This document shows, piece after piece, positions 40,785 to 54,110 of a stretch of 64,000 bases of DNA (position 1 is the first letter of the stretch; the number at the start of each line of letters is the position of its first letter). The notes beneath the pieces are model-generated. The model made no database searches, had not been told where the DNA came from, and saw only the letters and a list, made by a program, of their open reading frames with translations. The stretch is from Aphelocoma coerulescens. Lineage: Eukaryota > Chordata > Aves > Passeriformes > Corvidae. The stretch covers positions 50,286,345 to 50,350,344 of the forward strand of contig NC_091015.1 in assembly GCF_041296385.1 (NCBI RefSeq), given 5' to 3'. Both the position numbers and the translations under genes were made by a program.

Positions 40785-43700
40785 CTATTCAACCTTGAAA
40801 ACGTTGTTGTAAAGTGGCGTGGGAAACAAACTATGCAGCCAGACCTCAAGATTAATAAATCCATGGATTGCTAAGTGTAAGGGTTCAGAAGACAGAAAAG
40901 CATGAATTTCCTATTAACCAGACACTTCATTCAGAGATCACATCTTGTCTTCAGACTTGGTAGAAATAATACAATAAAATATTGTACCTGTGACACCCCC
41001 AGGGACCTTTCCTAGGAATGTGATGGTAAAGATTAAAATTACCTGAGCTCCTAGTGACTTGAGTTCTGTGTGGCCTGACCCTCCCTCATTTTATCTTGGG
41101 TGCACACACAAGCACAGAGTGGTTGAAGTCGACATAGGTGTGTAAGTACACTACAGCAAGTGTGTGTACAGGCACCCTCTGTGTAAAGGAAATAAGACAA
41201 ACAGGGATGCCAGGACATCAAAGTGTCCATACAAGCATTATGAATTCCTGTTTTGACCACTACACTTGCCAAGACTGCAAATAATCCTATGTACAGAAAC
41301 ATCTAAGAAATACTATAACAAAAAAAACCCAACCCAAACCATTGAGGATCTATCTGAGAAATCCAAGGATAACAGTCTGTGCAGTGTTTTGAACCAAATG
41401 CAAAGACAAGCACTGCCTCATGAAAGGCCTCTGTGTCTTTATGTGTTTTCCCTACTGAGGAAACTAATGGAGGATGCTTAGTGCTGTACTTATCTGTCTG
41501 TAAGATGGGAATTCTGTGCAGTGAAAAGTTACCTGAGAAACTAAAGGAGGTTTAAAATGTAAGAAGAGAGAGCTCTGGGAAGGAGATAAGAGAGGAACAC
41601 TCTTTTCTAGCAGGAATGCTGGTCTAGCTCCAGGAAGGACTGGGGTTAAAGAGGAGCTAAACTGGGAAGATTCAGAAGCTTGGGAGACCAGTCACAAGCT
41701 ACAAAAAGCAATTCTGGACCATCCCAGAGGGACAGATGCAAGAGTCCAAAAGACATTTCAGAGTAGTAGAAAATTGAGGCACAGAAACATACCCAGGATT
41801 TATTGTTTTCTGGTTCTTTTTAAACCCCCAAGCAATTAAGGGTACTATTACTTCCAAAAGGCACAGACAGCATTATGCAGCTTTCCTGAGGAGATAGGGC
41901 CCAATGTACAGTTGTAGTTGAAATTGTGAGAAAGGGCGCTAAACATACACAAATGTTTGGAGATGTTATGGACAGTTTTAGAGCTAAACTAAGAAGTCAT
42001 CAGAGGCATCAGGGAAGAAACAGCACAACAGTCTATTTGTACATACAAAAACTTCTAGCAGATCAGCTCAAAAAAATAGGGCCCAGCAGTCTGCCAAGTG
42101 TCAGTACTGCAAAGACTTGATTAGATCCCTGACAAATCATTAGGTACATCTTTTCAAAGTAAAGATGCTCTGGATTATGCACCAACACAGTTAACCAAGA
42201 CTCAGAAATACCCTTAATTAACTTTCAAGGACATTGCATGTGCTTGAACCGTTCAACAATGCCTCCCATTTAACTTTTGACGTTAATATTTTCTGTAAGT
42301 GTTCTGATAATATTAGGAACAAAATAAAGTTATGAAAATATGTGTCTGTGTCTTTCTATCAGGTACCTGTGCTACTAATTTCCATTATACAGTGGAAACA
42401 ATACAGTTTCTTTTTTTTTTTTGGTAAGTATTACTTCTCCTGCAGTCCCTGCAAGTCATTTTGCTCTTCACCAAGTATCTGCATCCCCTCCTACAACAAT
42501 GCATTCTAAAAATCTAGGGTACCAAAGCATCCAGCCACTCTAATCTTACACACAAATACAGCATGCAATACAGATATACTCTCAGCTCCATTTTCTTAGG
42601 TGTTTCGTTTTGCTCTGTGCTGGTGACAATGAAATTTCTAACTGAGTTCACACCAAATAAAATGTTTGGCAGTAAAGGTGAGGCTTTTCTGAGTGTATGC
42701 AGCACAATGGGTACAAATTCTCAGCACAGCAGCCACTCAGGTTTAATTGCCTCTGCAGACACTCTGCACAAAGCAGGAGGTAACCTTGTCCATCTCGCAT
42801 AAACCAGCTCCTATGAGCTGTGCTGTTAGTGCACACTGGAGTGGTCTCACAGAGACAGCATGGCACACCTATAGCACTTCATACTCATAATCTTCACACT
42901 GGCTTCTCACACAGGTAATCTCTAAGAGACACCAGGTACAGAGTAGGAATAAGAGAAGTAACATTACAGCAGATTATGCAGAATCTAGACAAGAACAGGT
43001 TCACAGAGTACAGCTTGAGAGTTCTACTGTACAGTTTCTACTAATCTACTCATGGCAAGCTGTTAAATAGCTGTTAGTAAATCTCTAGACAAAAGATGAC
43101 CAAAAACAATTTTTTAATATAAGATAGGGACTCGTTTATAGCTAACATACATAATCTAAAAAAAAAAAATCTATAGATTCAAGGAAGAAGACAAAAAAGA
43201 ACAGTATGTCTTCCTTCGTCTTCCTTTAGCATGGGATGAATGTTATTAATTTCCTTGTTATCTTCACTGTTTGAATCTAAGTTTAAAAGCAGAACTTCTG
43301 AGACAAGGTCAAGGTCATGCTCTACCTTATTGTTATGGAAACAGCCCTCAGGGTCAGGACTCGTGTCTTGTTGAGATTTTACTGTCTCATCGCAAGGTCC
43401 CTATTACCACGGCTTCTGATACCATAACGCTTCATAAAGAAACTACTGGAATGACTGCACACTGAAATCAATAATATTTTTCTCACCACTGATAGAGATG
43501 TTGAAGAAGATTTCATAGAACTAATTGATTGGAGGGAATGCGGAGCAGTAAAGATTAGAGAGAAAGCAAAAATTTTATAAAGTGCCAGAATCTTGGCATG
43601 TGCAAGAAAGATCATTAACTACTCTACACAGTTCAGACTAATCAAAAAGTGAGGTCACAAACCCAACAAAAGGCGGAACAAAAAGTGCCCAAGCATCCCA

Positions 43701-45753
43701 GTCCACTGCACAGATGATGAAGACACAGTAACAAATACTTTTGCTGTTATTTTGTCTTTCCTCTTAATTAGTGAGTTTTTACTGTTATCATCCAAAATTA
43801 GTTGAAACTTTTACTAGATACAAGTTTAAAGTTTAACAACCTGATAGTCTTCGAAGCATAAGAGAAATGAAAAATCTCTTTCAGGAAATCTTTCTTAGGT
43901 GATCTTTTAATGATGTATTAAATTTCTGTGTACTGCTGAAAACTGGCAATTAGGCAATTTTAGATATGAACAGATAAAAATGGGGTTGTCATGATGCCAA
44001 GCAGCACTGACACTGAGAACACAAATACCAGCATGACAAGCTTTATAGTTCTGTTATTCTCGTTAATATTCCACTCAGTCTTTCTGGTCTATTGCACCTA
44101 GGCATGCAGGTCAGTTTTACATGATCATGTGTAAAATGAGGAAGAATTTTTATAAATCAAAATCATCATAATTTACAAGTGTTTGGCTGAAATGCAGACA
44201 TGTTTTTCTTCTTCTGAGCAAGACCACTTAAATGAGCTCCAGATTTTTCTATATTCTAAATATAAACTCCTCTGCTCCCAGTTCTTAGTTTTAATAAACC
44301 TATACTGTAGGAGAAAACAAGCATCCATGCAAAAGAAAAAAATACAGTCTGAAGTGATGAACTAGAGCTCCTAAAGCAGAAATTCGCTGCAGTTTTTGCA
44401 GACATGCTCATGCAGCCCTAAGCAAGGCTATGTGTGAATATGTGAGTTCTTTTTGTTTAGATACATCAGCAAAGCTAAGCAGCTCTTGGCAAGTTTATAC
44501 CCCAAGGTTGCTATATTGCTTCCAGTAGCCCTAGTAACTCATGATCCCACAGACACATCCTTATGATATCCTCAGTGATCTCATTACAGCGTTGCTGCAT
44601 TCTGTGAGTTAAATAATATTCAGGCTGTTGTGCCTCAGGCCTGCATTACACCACTTGTCATGTTCTGGGAGTAAGAAACTGAAACATGAACTAGTCCTTT
44701 ATTGTAAACGGGCAAGGTTTTCTTTGATAAATAAGAACCTTTTCTTCTGCTGGGATTACCTAATCCAGGTGTCAAATGCCTTACACCACCACACAGGAAG
44801 GAAAAGATCTAAATATTGGGGGAGAAAAGGCAACATTCAGGCAGGATATAGCAGTGATCCAAAAAGATTGCCAGCCACTGTACTAAACAACATTCCAATT
44901 GGTACAGAGAGGCAAAAATCAAATAAAATCCAGATTCCACTTAGTCTCAAAGCAACATCTTCAGAAAAGATCTCATCTTAAAAAGAAAATGTTGAAAGCA
45001 CAACCAGTTCAAACCTGTCACAAAAATCACATGGAAGAAAGAAGTTATATATAAGAATAACCAATAGGACTGGTATAATTTGGACTCTGAGCCTGCATTC
45101 TGTTCCCTGTGCTTAAGTCTTTAAGTGAGGACATCCCTGGAAAAGAAATGGCAGTCCCCAAAGGCAGGTGTCCTCCCATGTGACTATAAGATTGAAAAGA
45201 AATAGCATAAAATGCAAGTGATCTGAAATTTGATGCTGGGGAAAGCAAACTGGGGTTTTTTTGAGGGGAGAGAGGACCTGTTTCTTTTCTTCTAACTCAC
45301 ACGGTTTACAGAATGATCCGTGACTAAGGAACCTAATGTAATTAGAGAACTGAATAACCTAGTAGCAAATGCATCTTAAATGGAGTTGAATGCAGAATAA
45401 TGGAAGGAACAGGATGAACTCCTGGCATGCTCTGATGGCTTGTGCCCATAATCATTTAGAAAAAGAATTAGACGTCTTTCTGAATAGCACGAAGTCCAAC
45501 GGCAGTATAAAAACCACAAATAACTTTTTAGCCTTCATTTAGAAACAGATAACAAGCAATCTGGAAAATATCAAAGTGCCATTATTTGAAATCAACAGCA
45601 CAATCACACGTGCTTTCTGGTCATCAAATTTCTCCAAAATCAAAGCACAAATAGTACAGGACAGGGAATGGCAATAAAAACAATTAAATACACAGAAATT
45701 TGTCCATTTTGGAACAGATTGAAATCAAAGAAAAATAAATATAATTTTGTTTG
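40785..45753. other. Unique non-coding sequence, no gene seen
   Basis: Frames are at most 117 codons (44628-44981) with no recognisable domain. An AAAAAAACCCAACCCAAACC-like patch near 41320 resembles simple sequence only. A run of 12 T lies near 42411-42422. No named repeat was found. Confidence 0.55.
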
Positions 45754-45860
45754 AAAAACAAAAAACCAAAAACCAAAAAAAAAACCAAAAAACAAAACAA
45801 AACAAAACAAAAAAAAAAAAAAACAAAAAACAAAAACAAAAACAAAAACAAAAAAACCAA
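45754..45860. repeat. Long A-rich low-complexity tract with CAAAAA units
   Basis: About 107 bases are almost entirely A with spaced C. The tract includes AACAA-type units at 45795-45812, a run of 15 A, and regular CAAAAA units at about 45826-45852. The minus-strand frames over it (Phe/Val/Cys-only translations at 45640-45913) are artefacts of this composition. It may have grown from a retroelement tail by slippage, but no element body is recognisable next to it. Confidence 0.92.
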
Positions 45861-48800
45861 CCTGGGAATATAACATATCTATGAAATAAGTAATGTATAG
45901 AGAAATCCAGCAACTGGATCCTAGCTAATAAGGAAACATCCTATATCAGAAGAGATTTTTAAAATTGGTAAAAACACATGAAATTCAGTTCCACAAGATA
46001 TTGTTGGAATAAAGATTTCGCTAGGATTAAAAAGAATCTACCTGAAATAAATATATTTCAGTAACACCAATCTGCTTGCTTTCAGATATCAGTGTGCATT
46101 GGGATATAACTGCAAATCTTCCAATGAAAGATTAGATTCTAATCTTTCTCTAAGATGTACAGTATTGGATACTGCTGGTTTTAGGGAATACAGCTCTAGA
46201 TGGATCTTGAGATTGGTCAAGATCCCAATGTTACTTGAGAAACTGAATAGCATAATGTATCCACTAATAAACTAGTGTTTCCAGTAAACACTTTGGAAAT
46301 TAACCATTTACTTCAGGAAAAAATAAAAGTTTAATGCAAAAGATAACATCCCAGTGAGTTATTGGTCAAAAAAGAAAATAAACCAAAACAAACAAATAAA
46401 AGCCCACAAACAAACAAACAAAAAAACAGAGTATGGGGAACATGATTCACATCAGTGAAGTTTTGTTGCTTTGAATTGCCTAGCACAAATAACTTTTGCC
46501 GATCTGTTCAAGACCTACAAATGATGAAAAGTTATGAATAATATGATTTATAATAACTCCTCTAACTGCAGTGCTTTAGCTAATTGCTAGAAAGGTTAAT
46601 AGTTTCTCATGCCTCCCCCGCCAAGGTTAGCAGTTGATCTCACTTGTAATTGAGCTACTACTTCAGGTAGTGAAGCACACTCTCAAGGTATTCAACTTTT
46701 TATGAAAGATCAGAACAAGGTTTAATGATTACAGTTTTTCTACCCCCTTCGGCTTAATGTAGGAAGTTTCACACAGTGTAATTGAAATAAATGAGATATT
46801 AAACCCTAAAAGTCAAGGTACATATAATTAAAAAGTAATCACTGTTCACTTCAGCTACCTACTAGGACATCATCTTACAAGTCTCAAAAGATACATCCTT
46901 TTAAGTGACTCATTTCTGTCGGCCATTTATTTACAAATCACCAGCACTACTGAAGTTTTTCTTCTTTGATTATTCCACAGGCACTACCTAATAGAGAGGT
47001 TTGAGCTTCCCAAACTCATTTGACAGGGGTTCACAGATCAGACTCAAACCAAGGACTCCAAGAAAAAATGCAGTAATGCGATCTACTGGAAAATCAATAT
47101 CTCAGATGTAATGAGTTGTAAGACAAGTAAATTAGAGTACAGATTACTCTGTCAATTGGAACACATAACTTTTCTCTGTAATTAAGTCTTTCATATGTGA
47201 TGCACTGCATTTGGCACTGGTTGTTTTGTCTAATTACTGTACATTTTATTTTAAATGAACAAGAAACTTCCTAAAATACCTTGGCTTCCAACTCCAAAGG
47301 TGTATGAGCCAAAAGAGGCTCTAGAGTAATGAGAAAAATTTCCTGCCCTAGCAGGAGCTGGCACTGGAAAGAAAGTGTGCTGTGTAATTAATGTGCCCGT
47401 CCTTTCTCACTTCAGCCCTGCTATTGATATGAAAACAGTTACTTTTAGAATAGCTCTAATCATCACTTATCCAAATCACAGAAACAGTGTGAATATAGAA
47501 GGCAACATGAAAAATTATAGCTCAAATCCACAACAGAAGGAAATATTTCTATTTTAAAAGTGTAGCTAAGAGGAATCACAATTCCTTCCTGTTATTCTTA
47601 AAATGTCCATTGCTTAAGAGCATGCAAATCCTGTTCCAGTTTGCAGATAGTTGAGGCACCTAAAATCTGTTACACCGGTACTGACACAGGACTATGCTGT
47701 GAATTCAGGACATGCACAGGCAATTGCACCACCTTTGGAAGAGGAAGATCTTGAGTTGGGATGGGATTCTGGACAAACAGAGACTACTCTGAACACTTGA
47801 GAAACCTATACCATAGGTAGAGCTTCCATACTGTTGAAGATAAAGAAAGAGTTTGGAATTTGTCCATGTTACAACAGAAGCATGAAGGACTAGCAATAAT
47901 CTGAGACTGAGAACTCTTATGTTGTGCAAACCTCTGGTCTCAGAAGGGAGACACCAAAAAGGATATGGTACCTGCATCCCAAGAGCTGGTCTGAAGACTT
48001 GTGGATATGAGTAGTGCCTGAACTCTTAGATTCAGGAGTCTGAAAGTTTTCAACTATCTCTAATCATATTTAAACACAGAAGACTGGTAAATACAATGCT
48101 GGCATTTGAACAGACCTGCAAATTGCATCTGTTTTTTAAGAAAGGGCTAGGAGACTGCAGATGCATATTTGTGGAGGGTTATATACCAGAAGGTCCAACT
48201 GGAAATACCCTATGCCATGTATGCACTGATACATACTTTTTACAAAAGACATTTAATATTATTCTGTGGTTTTTAGGTCCTGTATATAGAAAGGTTTTGC
48301 TCACTCTAAGAATAAAAAAGAACTGTAATGTCTGGAGTTCTAAAGAACATCTTTGCGAACAGAGATGAAAAGTTCACTTTTTTGTGTTGTTCATTTATTC
48401 TTCATCTCCTTCCTTCTCACTGCTGCATCTGATCCACTACCCAGAGAAATCAAAGGGAGATTTTTCTGATCAGTGCTCCTCTATTGGTGTCAGATGCAAT
48501 CAAAGACTGGGAGTTTATTGCATTACAAAGGGTTGGGATTTAGTAACAGATCAGATTATATCAGTTAGGGGAAGGTACCACAGATCAGCATTCAGAGTGC
48601 ATTGCCATCTTGAGTAAAACCTGGCCACTTATCAAGGAAGAAAACTTTTCATATTTTGATACCCACTTTGTCCTTTCAAACAAAGTCATGTAAAAAAAAA
48701 ACTAATAGGTGCATGTCTGTTAAATGGTAATCATTAAGATTTTGTTTAACATGCACTGCAGAGAAGATACTTTTTTTGCCAAGGAACCAAAAAATATTCT

Positions 48801-51800
48801 AGGCCAAAGCCCTCCTGTATCACCAGCAATAGAGAAGAGAATTTGTGTAAGTATGACCTATACTTACCTTCATTCTAAGTTCATTTACATTCCCTGAGTG
48901 ATGAAAAGAGGTCATGCTGTTAATGAAGACAGGGCCATTTCCCATGTTCAAAAATCTTTATCCAAACATTTTCTAGACATCTAGCTGGGAACTGACGTGT
49001 CTCCTTCAGGCCTAGCTACACCATGCAATGAGGTAACACACGAGAGTCTCTAGGCAGCAAATCTAAATGGCACAACAAAGAACTGTGTGTGGTAACTAGC
49101 TCAGGTCAAGAAACTGTGTCTGATGAGCTCAGGCACCACACTGGAAGAGTGTGCCCATCTTGCTTCCTGAGACTGATGGACTCAAACACCCCTAGCATGA
49201 CATATGACATGGTCTCTCATAAATTTTCACAAGGCAGGTGCCTTTCTTATTCTTTCAAACCCCTTTACAATCAAAAGTAATCCACTTCCAGCAACAGAGA
49301 CATAAGTCAATAAAGCAAGGACAGCTTTAGGATGATTTTGTGAATCATGGTTTAACAGATCTAAAAAAGCAGCAGCATAATTGTGCATTAAAATTCAGCT
49401 GACAGGAATCATGACTTCTTCATATGACAAGTCTCATCAAAATCAGAAAGATCATAAGGATTTTAAGCACTGATAACCCACAAGAGAGCACACAGACCAA
49501 CTGCTTAGACTACACAGTGTCACACTAAAAATCAATAGATGTACTTTCACAGCCCCCTTTCTACTCTGGTGCTACCAGCTGCTGAATTTGAGCTACATAT
49601 TGCAGTCTTGTAGTAGGATATTCAAATAGGGGCAAATACACAGAGAAAGAAAATAACTTACTTCCTTATGTTTTTAAATACTTGTTATGATTTTCTGCAG
49701 TCCTGACCTTTAATCAGCAAGCTGCATTGCACACCAGTTTTCAACAACGAGTATTTTATTTACACATACACACTGTGCTAAAGAGCTGACAGTGTAATTT
49801 TCAACTTTATACCAAATATACATGTCTTCTTTTTAAAGTAAGAAAACTAGGTTTTGACTACTGACCTGAGAAAACAAACAAATACAAAATACAATAGAAC
49901 AGCACTGTTTTTTTCTTTTAACCACAACACAGCTAAGCAAAGTCAGCTTTGCCCCAGACTGGCCAGATCAAATGCAGAAGTTCCCAGTACTCTGTCTCCA
50001 TCAGTATTAGACCAACAAAAAGTGAAAAAACCACATTCCTTAGAGAGAAACTGCAGGAGACAAAGGTTCTGCCACTCTCATGAAAAAGCCAGGGAGCTGG
50101 GCAGACAGAGTGATCTCTCCACCTGAGCAGCCACCAGTTCAAAGTCAAGATACATAAAAGAACTTCAAAACTTTCCCAGTCATTCAACACTCAGCAGGAC
50201 TTAAGGTACAACTCACCTGCTAACCTTGAATAGCAGAAAATCAGATTACATAAGGAGGATTATAACACCTTTAGACTACTCTGATCCTAGAACAGTAAGA
50301 ATTCAGGTGATTCAACCTGTCCACCCCTTGTGCTACTTCCATCCACTTTGCTGCTAAAATTAGATGCCTTTGTCACTCTGCTTATAGGCATCCACAGTAC
50401 AAACACTGAAAATAGGGAAGATGCATAGCCTGAAATGTTTCAATTTTGCACATAAAACATCATAAAAATTTATTCACTTTATTCCTAGCAGCCATGTAGA
50501 TATTTTCCTGAGTATTAACCTTAGGATCTAATCTTAGCATCAGGTTCAACCAAGCCCTGAAGAAGGCACAGGTAAAGTCATTTATATTTTAATGAAAAGG
50601 AACTAGGCATGGGAGAGTATTCAGGAAAAGTAATCCTAATTCACTTTTTAATAAGATTAGTTAAACTGTATTAAGTTGGCAAGTGGGTGCTTTTACTCAG
50701 AATGAAAGTGGCCTTAACTTGGTTTAGTTTAATTTGCTTTGGAAGAAGTTCAGGAATTAATCTGATTTAACTAATCCACCTTAAATCCATTAATTACTTC
50801 AGATTCTCGAGTTTTCCTGTGCAGACAAAACCACTTGCACATTAATTGTTGGAGTCTGAGCTTGAAGATCTAGATGGAACAGCTTAAGGAGCACATTCCA
50901 GATACAACCTAGCATCTCCAGGGCTAAACCTCATTAAATAAATCTGGGATCTTAATACAATTATATTGTAAAACAAAAGAGATTAATCACCTTCACTGGT
51001 CTACAGAACAGGTCATGTGTACACTAAACACAACAGACTCATTTCAGGCAGGCTCACCAGATATTCTGTTGCTCAAGAGGCTTTTAGCTGACAGTGGTAT
51101 GAGGTTTTATGGGTCAGATTGTTTTATCAGCTGAACTGGTATATTGAAAATACCGAAAACGGATCTCAAAAGGAAAAAAATATAGAACTTTTCTCTCTGA
51201 CTTTATACTCGCATTGGTCTCCTATCCAGGTTTTTAAGAGTTTCTCCTAGAGCAGCTGATATGCAAACAGGATAGATACTCTGAGGCAGAAACTTTCAGA
51301 TGGCCCTGGGGCAGCAATACATCACCTGGTGCAGGTATGAGCCTTGCTCAGTATTTTCAAAGCTTTTCCATCTATCACCTAAAGGAAGGTCAAATAAATT
51401 GATTATTTTGCTGTTCTTCAGAGGATGGAAATTACCATTAGATTAGGGAAAATCTGAACCACTGACACAAATGCAAATGGAAATTCACTCAAGGAAAGAC
51501 AGGCTGAAGTCAAGCCCACTGCAGTCATTTGGGTTTTGTGACACTTGTCAGCTAGGTATCACAAGCTTGCTGGAGGGAACATGAAGACAACGGCCTTACT
51601 CTTGCAAACCCAGCCCAAATATCAGCTGTAGTTTTCACCTGAAAATGCTTCAGAGAGAACTCATGTCTCCACACTTCTCATTCTCCCAGCCCCCTCAGGG
51701 AAGGGCTTCTACTCTCCCTGGCTTATATCTTTACTGACCCCAGCAGGCAGGACTTCCTGCCAAGCCACTTTCCTTTCCAAAGGACCTGTTTAACCTGGAT

Positions 51801-52810
51801 ATGGAACAGAATTCTGCGGCAGGATGTAGCAAATCCATGCTAGTGTTCCTTCTGGCCACCAGGAAGAGGGACTGGGAGGTACAGATTCCAGCACAAAACT
51901 CAGAAAAACACGAGGATATGGTAAAGACGCCAAACCAGGTCTTCTCTTAGCAGAAAAACTGTCTCAAACCCATTCATGTCATGTTGGTCTCAGCCTGCAT
52001 TCCTCTGCCTACCATGTCACAAAGCCAATGAGCTGATGCTCAAAACACAACTAATGACATTATTTCACCAATCACAGAGATACATGATCCACTCAATCAC
52101 GACCTGAAGAGTTTCTGTCCTACCTGAACATTGCCACATACTCTCTAGCCAATTAAAAACATCACCAGCCCCTGGTTGTGACAGGCTGAATGGGAGAAAT
52201 CCTCTAATCCCACTATGAGCTCCTACATCACCATGAGTCTGGGGAGCTGCCTCATCCCTGGTTTGCTGAACATGAACAGCACTTCCTTTCACTGCAGAGT
52301 CTGCCTAGGTGCTCTCTGAAGGTGCAGAACAGAGGCAACTGATCTACATTTTGACGAACACTTTTTGGCTAAATCCAGTTGCCATAGAACTAAAGCCATC
52401 ATGATCTAGTCCCAAGCAATGAAAGTAAACTCACTTATTCATCTAGGAAGTTAACTCTAGAAGGTTGTACCAAGCCTGGAAAAGAAATCGTTTTGTGTGG
52501 TTAGCCTTCTCCAAGATTGTTAAACTTCTACAACAGCAAACTCCTAAATTTAGCACTGAAGAGACTTTCTATTTTAAGGTATATTTATGACAGTAAAAAC
52601 TGCTATCTTACACACACACACACAAGCAAGTGCTATTGCTCGGGTTTCTTTATTGACTCAGAAAAAGACACATTTTCTGCTAGCTTGACATTCAAGCAAC
52701 AAAACAAGAACCTCACCCATCCTGTAAACAAAATATATTGACCATAAAAGCCAAACTCCATGATTAATAGAGAAATAAAATCTTATGCCTTAATCATATT
52801 ATTACCTGAA
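45861..52810. other. Unique non-coding sequence, no gene seen
   Basis: About 7 kb with frames of 90 codons or fewer and no recognisable product. A second A-rich patch at 46377-46427 ends in CAAA units. A short (AC)n tract lies at 52610-52624. Patch 50640-50820 is rich in TTAAT-type strings. No named interspersed repeat was recognised. Confidence 0.55.
52610..52624. repeat. Short (AC)n microsatellite
   Basis: Fifteen bases of alternating AC. This is short but could be length-polymorphic. Confidence 0.85.
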
Positions 52811-53405
52811 TGTCAGTTACAGCAGTGAGCTGCTTTGGGCTGGAGTACAGTTAATTTTCTTCACACTAGCTAGTTTGTTTGGATTTGTCCTAAAAACCGT
52901 GTTGATAATACAGGGGTGTTTTTGCTACTGCTCAAACATGCTCACACAGGTCTTTTCTGCTTCTCGCACCACCCCCCCAGTGAGTGGGCTGGGGATGCAC
53001 AAGGAACTGGGAGGGGACACAGCTAGGACATCTGGTGACACAGCCAACAGACCAAAGGGATATTCCATGCTGTATGCCATGATGGTCAGCATACAAAGCC
53101 AGGGGAAGAAGGAGGAAGGGGAAACAATTCAAAGCATTGGTGCCTGTCTTCCCAAGTAACCATTAGATGTGACAGAGCCCTGTTTTCCTCGGCATGGCTG
53201 AACACCTGCCTGCCCACGGGAAGCAGTGAATTAATTCCTTGGTTTGCTTTGCTTATGTGCACAGTTTTTTTAATCTGTTAAACTGTCTTTATCTCAACCC
53301 ATGAGTTTTCACACTTTTACACTTCCAGTTCTCTCCCCCATTCCACCAGGGGGGAATTCATAAGTGGCTGTATGGTGTTTAGCTCCTGCCTAGGGTTAAA
53401 CCACA
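52811..53405 (+). mobile_element. LTR of an endogenous retrovirus (plus strand)
   Basis: The segment from about 52827 to 53405 matches, from memory, an ERV LTR family widespread in bird genomes. Recognisable blocks include 'ttaattttcttcacactagc', 'gttgataatacaggggtgtt', 'ttctgcttctcgcaccaccc', 'gtgagtgggctggggatgca', 'tgtcttcccaagtaaccatt', 'aactgtctttatctcaaccc' and the closing 'gggttaaaccaca'. A TG at 52811 and CA at 53404-53405 give a likely 595-bp LTR; the 5' end is less certain. A TATA-like CATACAAAGCC at 53090-53100 lies mid-element. Internal sequence follows directly, so this is the 5' LTR of a truncated provirus. Many former CpG sites appear as TG or CA. The open frame at 52875-53159 is accidental. 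Confidence 0.82.
53090..53100 (+). promoter_or_regulatory. Degenerate TATA-box region of the ERV LTR
   Basis: CATACAAAGCC sits where LTRs of this family, as I recall them, carry a CATATAAAGC core promoter, a little over half-way along the LTR. The T-to-C change in the box suggests that promoter activity is weakened or lost. Confidence 0.4.
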
Positions 53406-54110
53406 TGGGAACATCCATTCTGCACCAGGTACCCCTTGAAGCATGAGTGGCTATGCACGAGGTCGTGGTGAAGTTCCTCAAAATGTGTGGCCATGGATAA
53501 GCCCAGAACAGAGTAGGCACACCCTTGGAGGGACTGACGCCTTGGGCAAGGCCATGTTGGAGCAAGGTTACTTCTGAAGGGACTGCGGCTGTTGGTAAGG
53601 CCACACTGGAGCAGGTACAGCTCTGAAGGCTTTGTGGTCCATGGATAAGGTCAGGCTGGAACAAATGCACCTCAGAGGGACTGTGGCTTTGGAGAAGTCT
53701 ATGCCACAGAAGGTGCACCTCTGGAGAGACTGTGGCTCATGGATGAGGCTCCGCTTGGAGCAGGTAAAATCCTAAGGGACTGAAGTCTGTGGATAAGTCC
53801 AAGCTGGAACAGGAGCAAGGGGAGGAGTTCTTTGCAATGTTAAACCCAATGGTCTGATCCAAAGGGACCAGGGGTGGAGATTGAAATGGAAATGCCTTTA
53901 AATTGTTGTAACTCATTATTTCAGTTGCACGTTACAGGAATTGCTGTAGCAGGAACCACCTGAACCAATGGAGGGTAAGCCACACAAGAAGCAATGCAAG
54001 TGCAGCAGTGACAGGACCCAAGCTGGTTTTGTTGCCCAACAGCTCCATGCAATGCTTCACTTCTCCTGTCCTGAGTGACCACCATAAGCAGCAGACAACA
54101 GGAAAAGAAT
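53406..54110 (+). mobile_element. ERV leader/internal fragment following the LTR
   Basis: The sequence downstream of the LTR end has a repetitive GC-richer part (53487-53825), then a stretch including 'aattgctgtagcaggaacca' and 'agcaatgcaagtgcagcagt', which I associate with the internal part of the same bird ERV family. No gag, pol or env coding sequence is recognisable and no second LTR follows, so the element is truncated and non-functional. The right boundary is approximate because the sequence grades into unique DNA around 54110. A 133-codon minus frame (53317-53718) crosses the LTR end and the repeat array and is not coding. Confidence 0.6.
53487..53825 (+). repeat. Degenerate 49-bp tandem array, seven units
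   Basis: Seven consecutive units share the pattern gtgg...atggataag...ctggagcagg...ctctgaagggact. By my count they start at 53487, 53536, 53585, 53634, 53683, 53732 and 53782, with lengths of 49, 49, 49, 49, 49 and 50 and a shorter last unit of about 44. The block before 53487 (about 53448-53486) may be an even more degenerate unit. A 49-bp period is not a multiple of three, so this is not a protein repeat; it lies in the ERV leader. Units differ strongly from one another, so the array is old or was already diverged in the parent virus. Confidence 0.88.

Noticed and set aside
45640..45913. Phe/Val/Cys-only minus frames that look like membrane proteins
   Set aside because: They are translations of the A-rich low-complexity tract.
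53317..53718. 133-codon minus frame
   Set aside because: It crosses the ERV LTR end and the 49-bp array, whose period is not a multiple of three, so there is no coding rationale.
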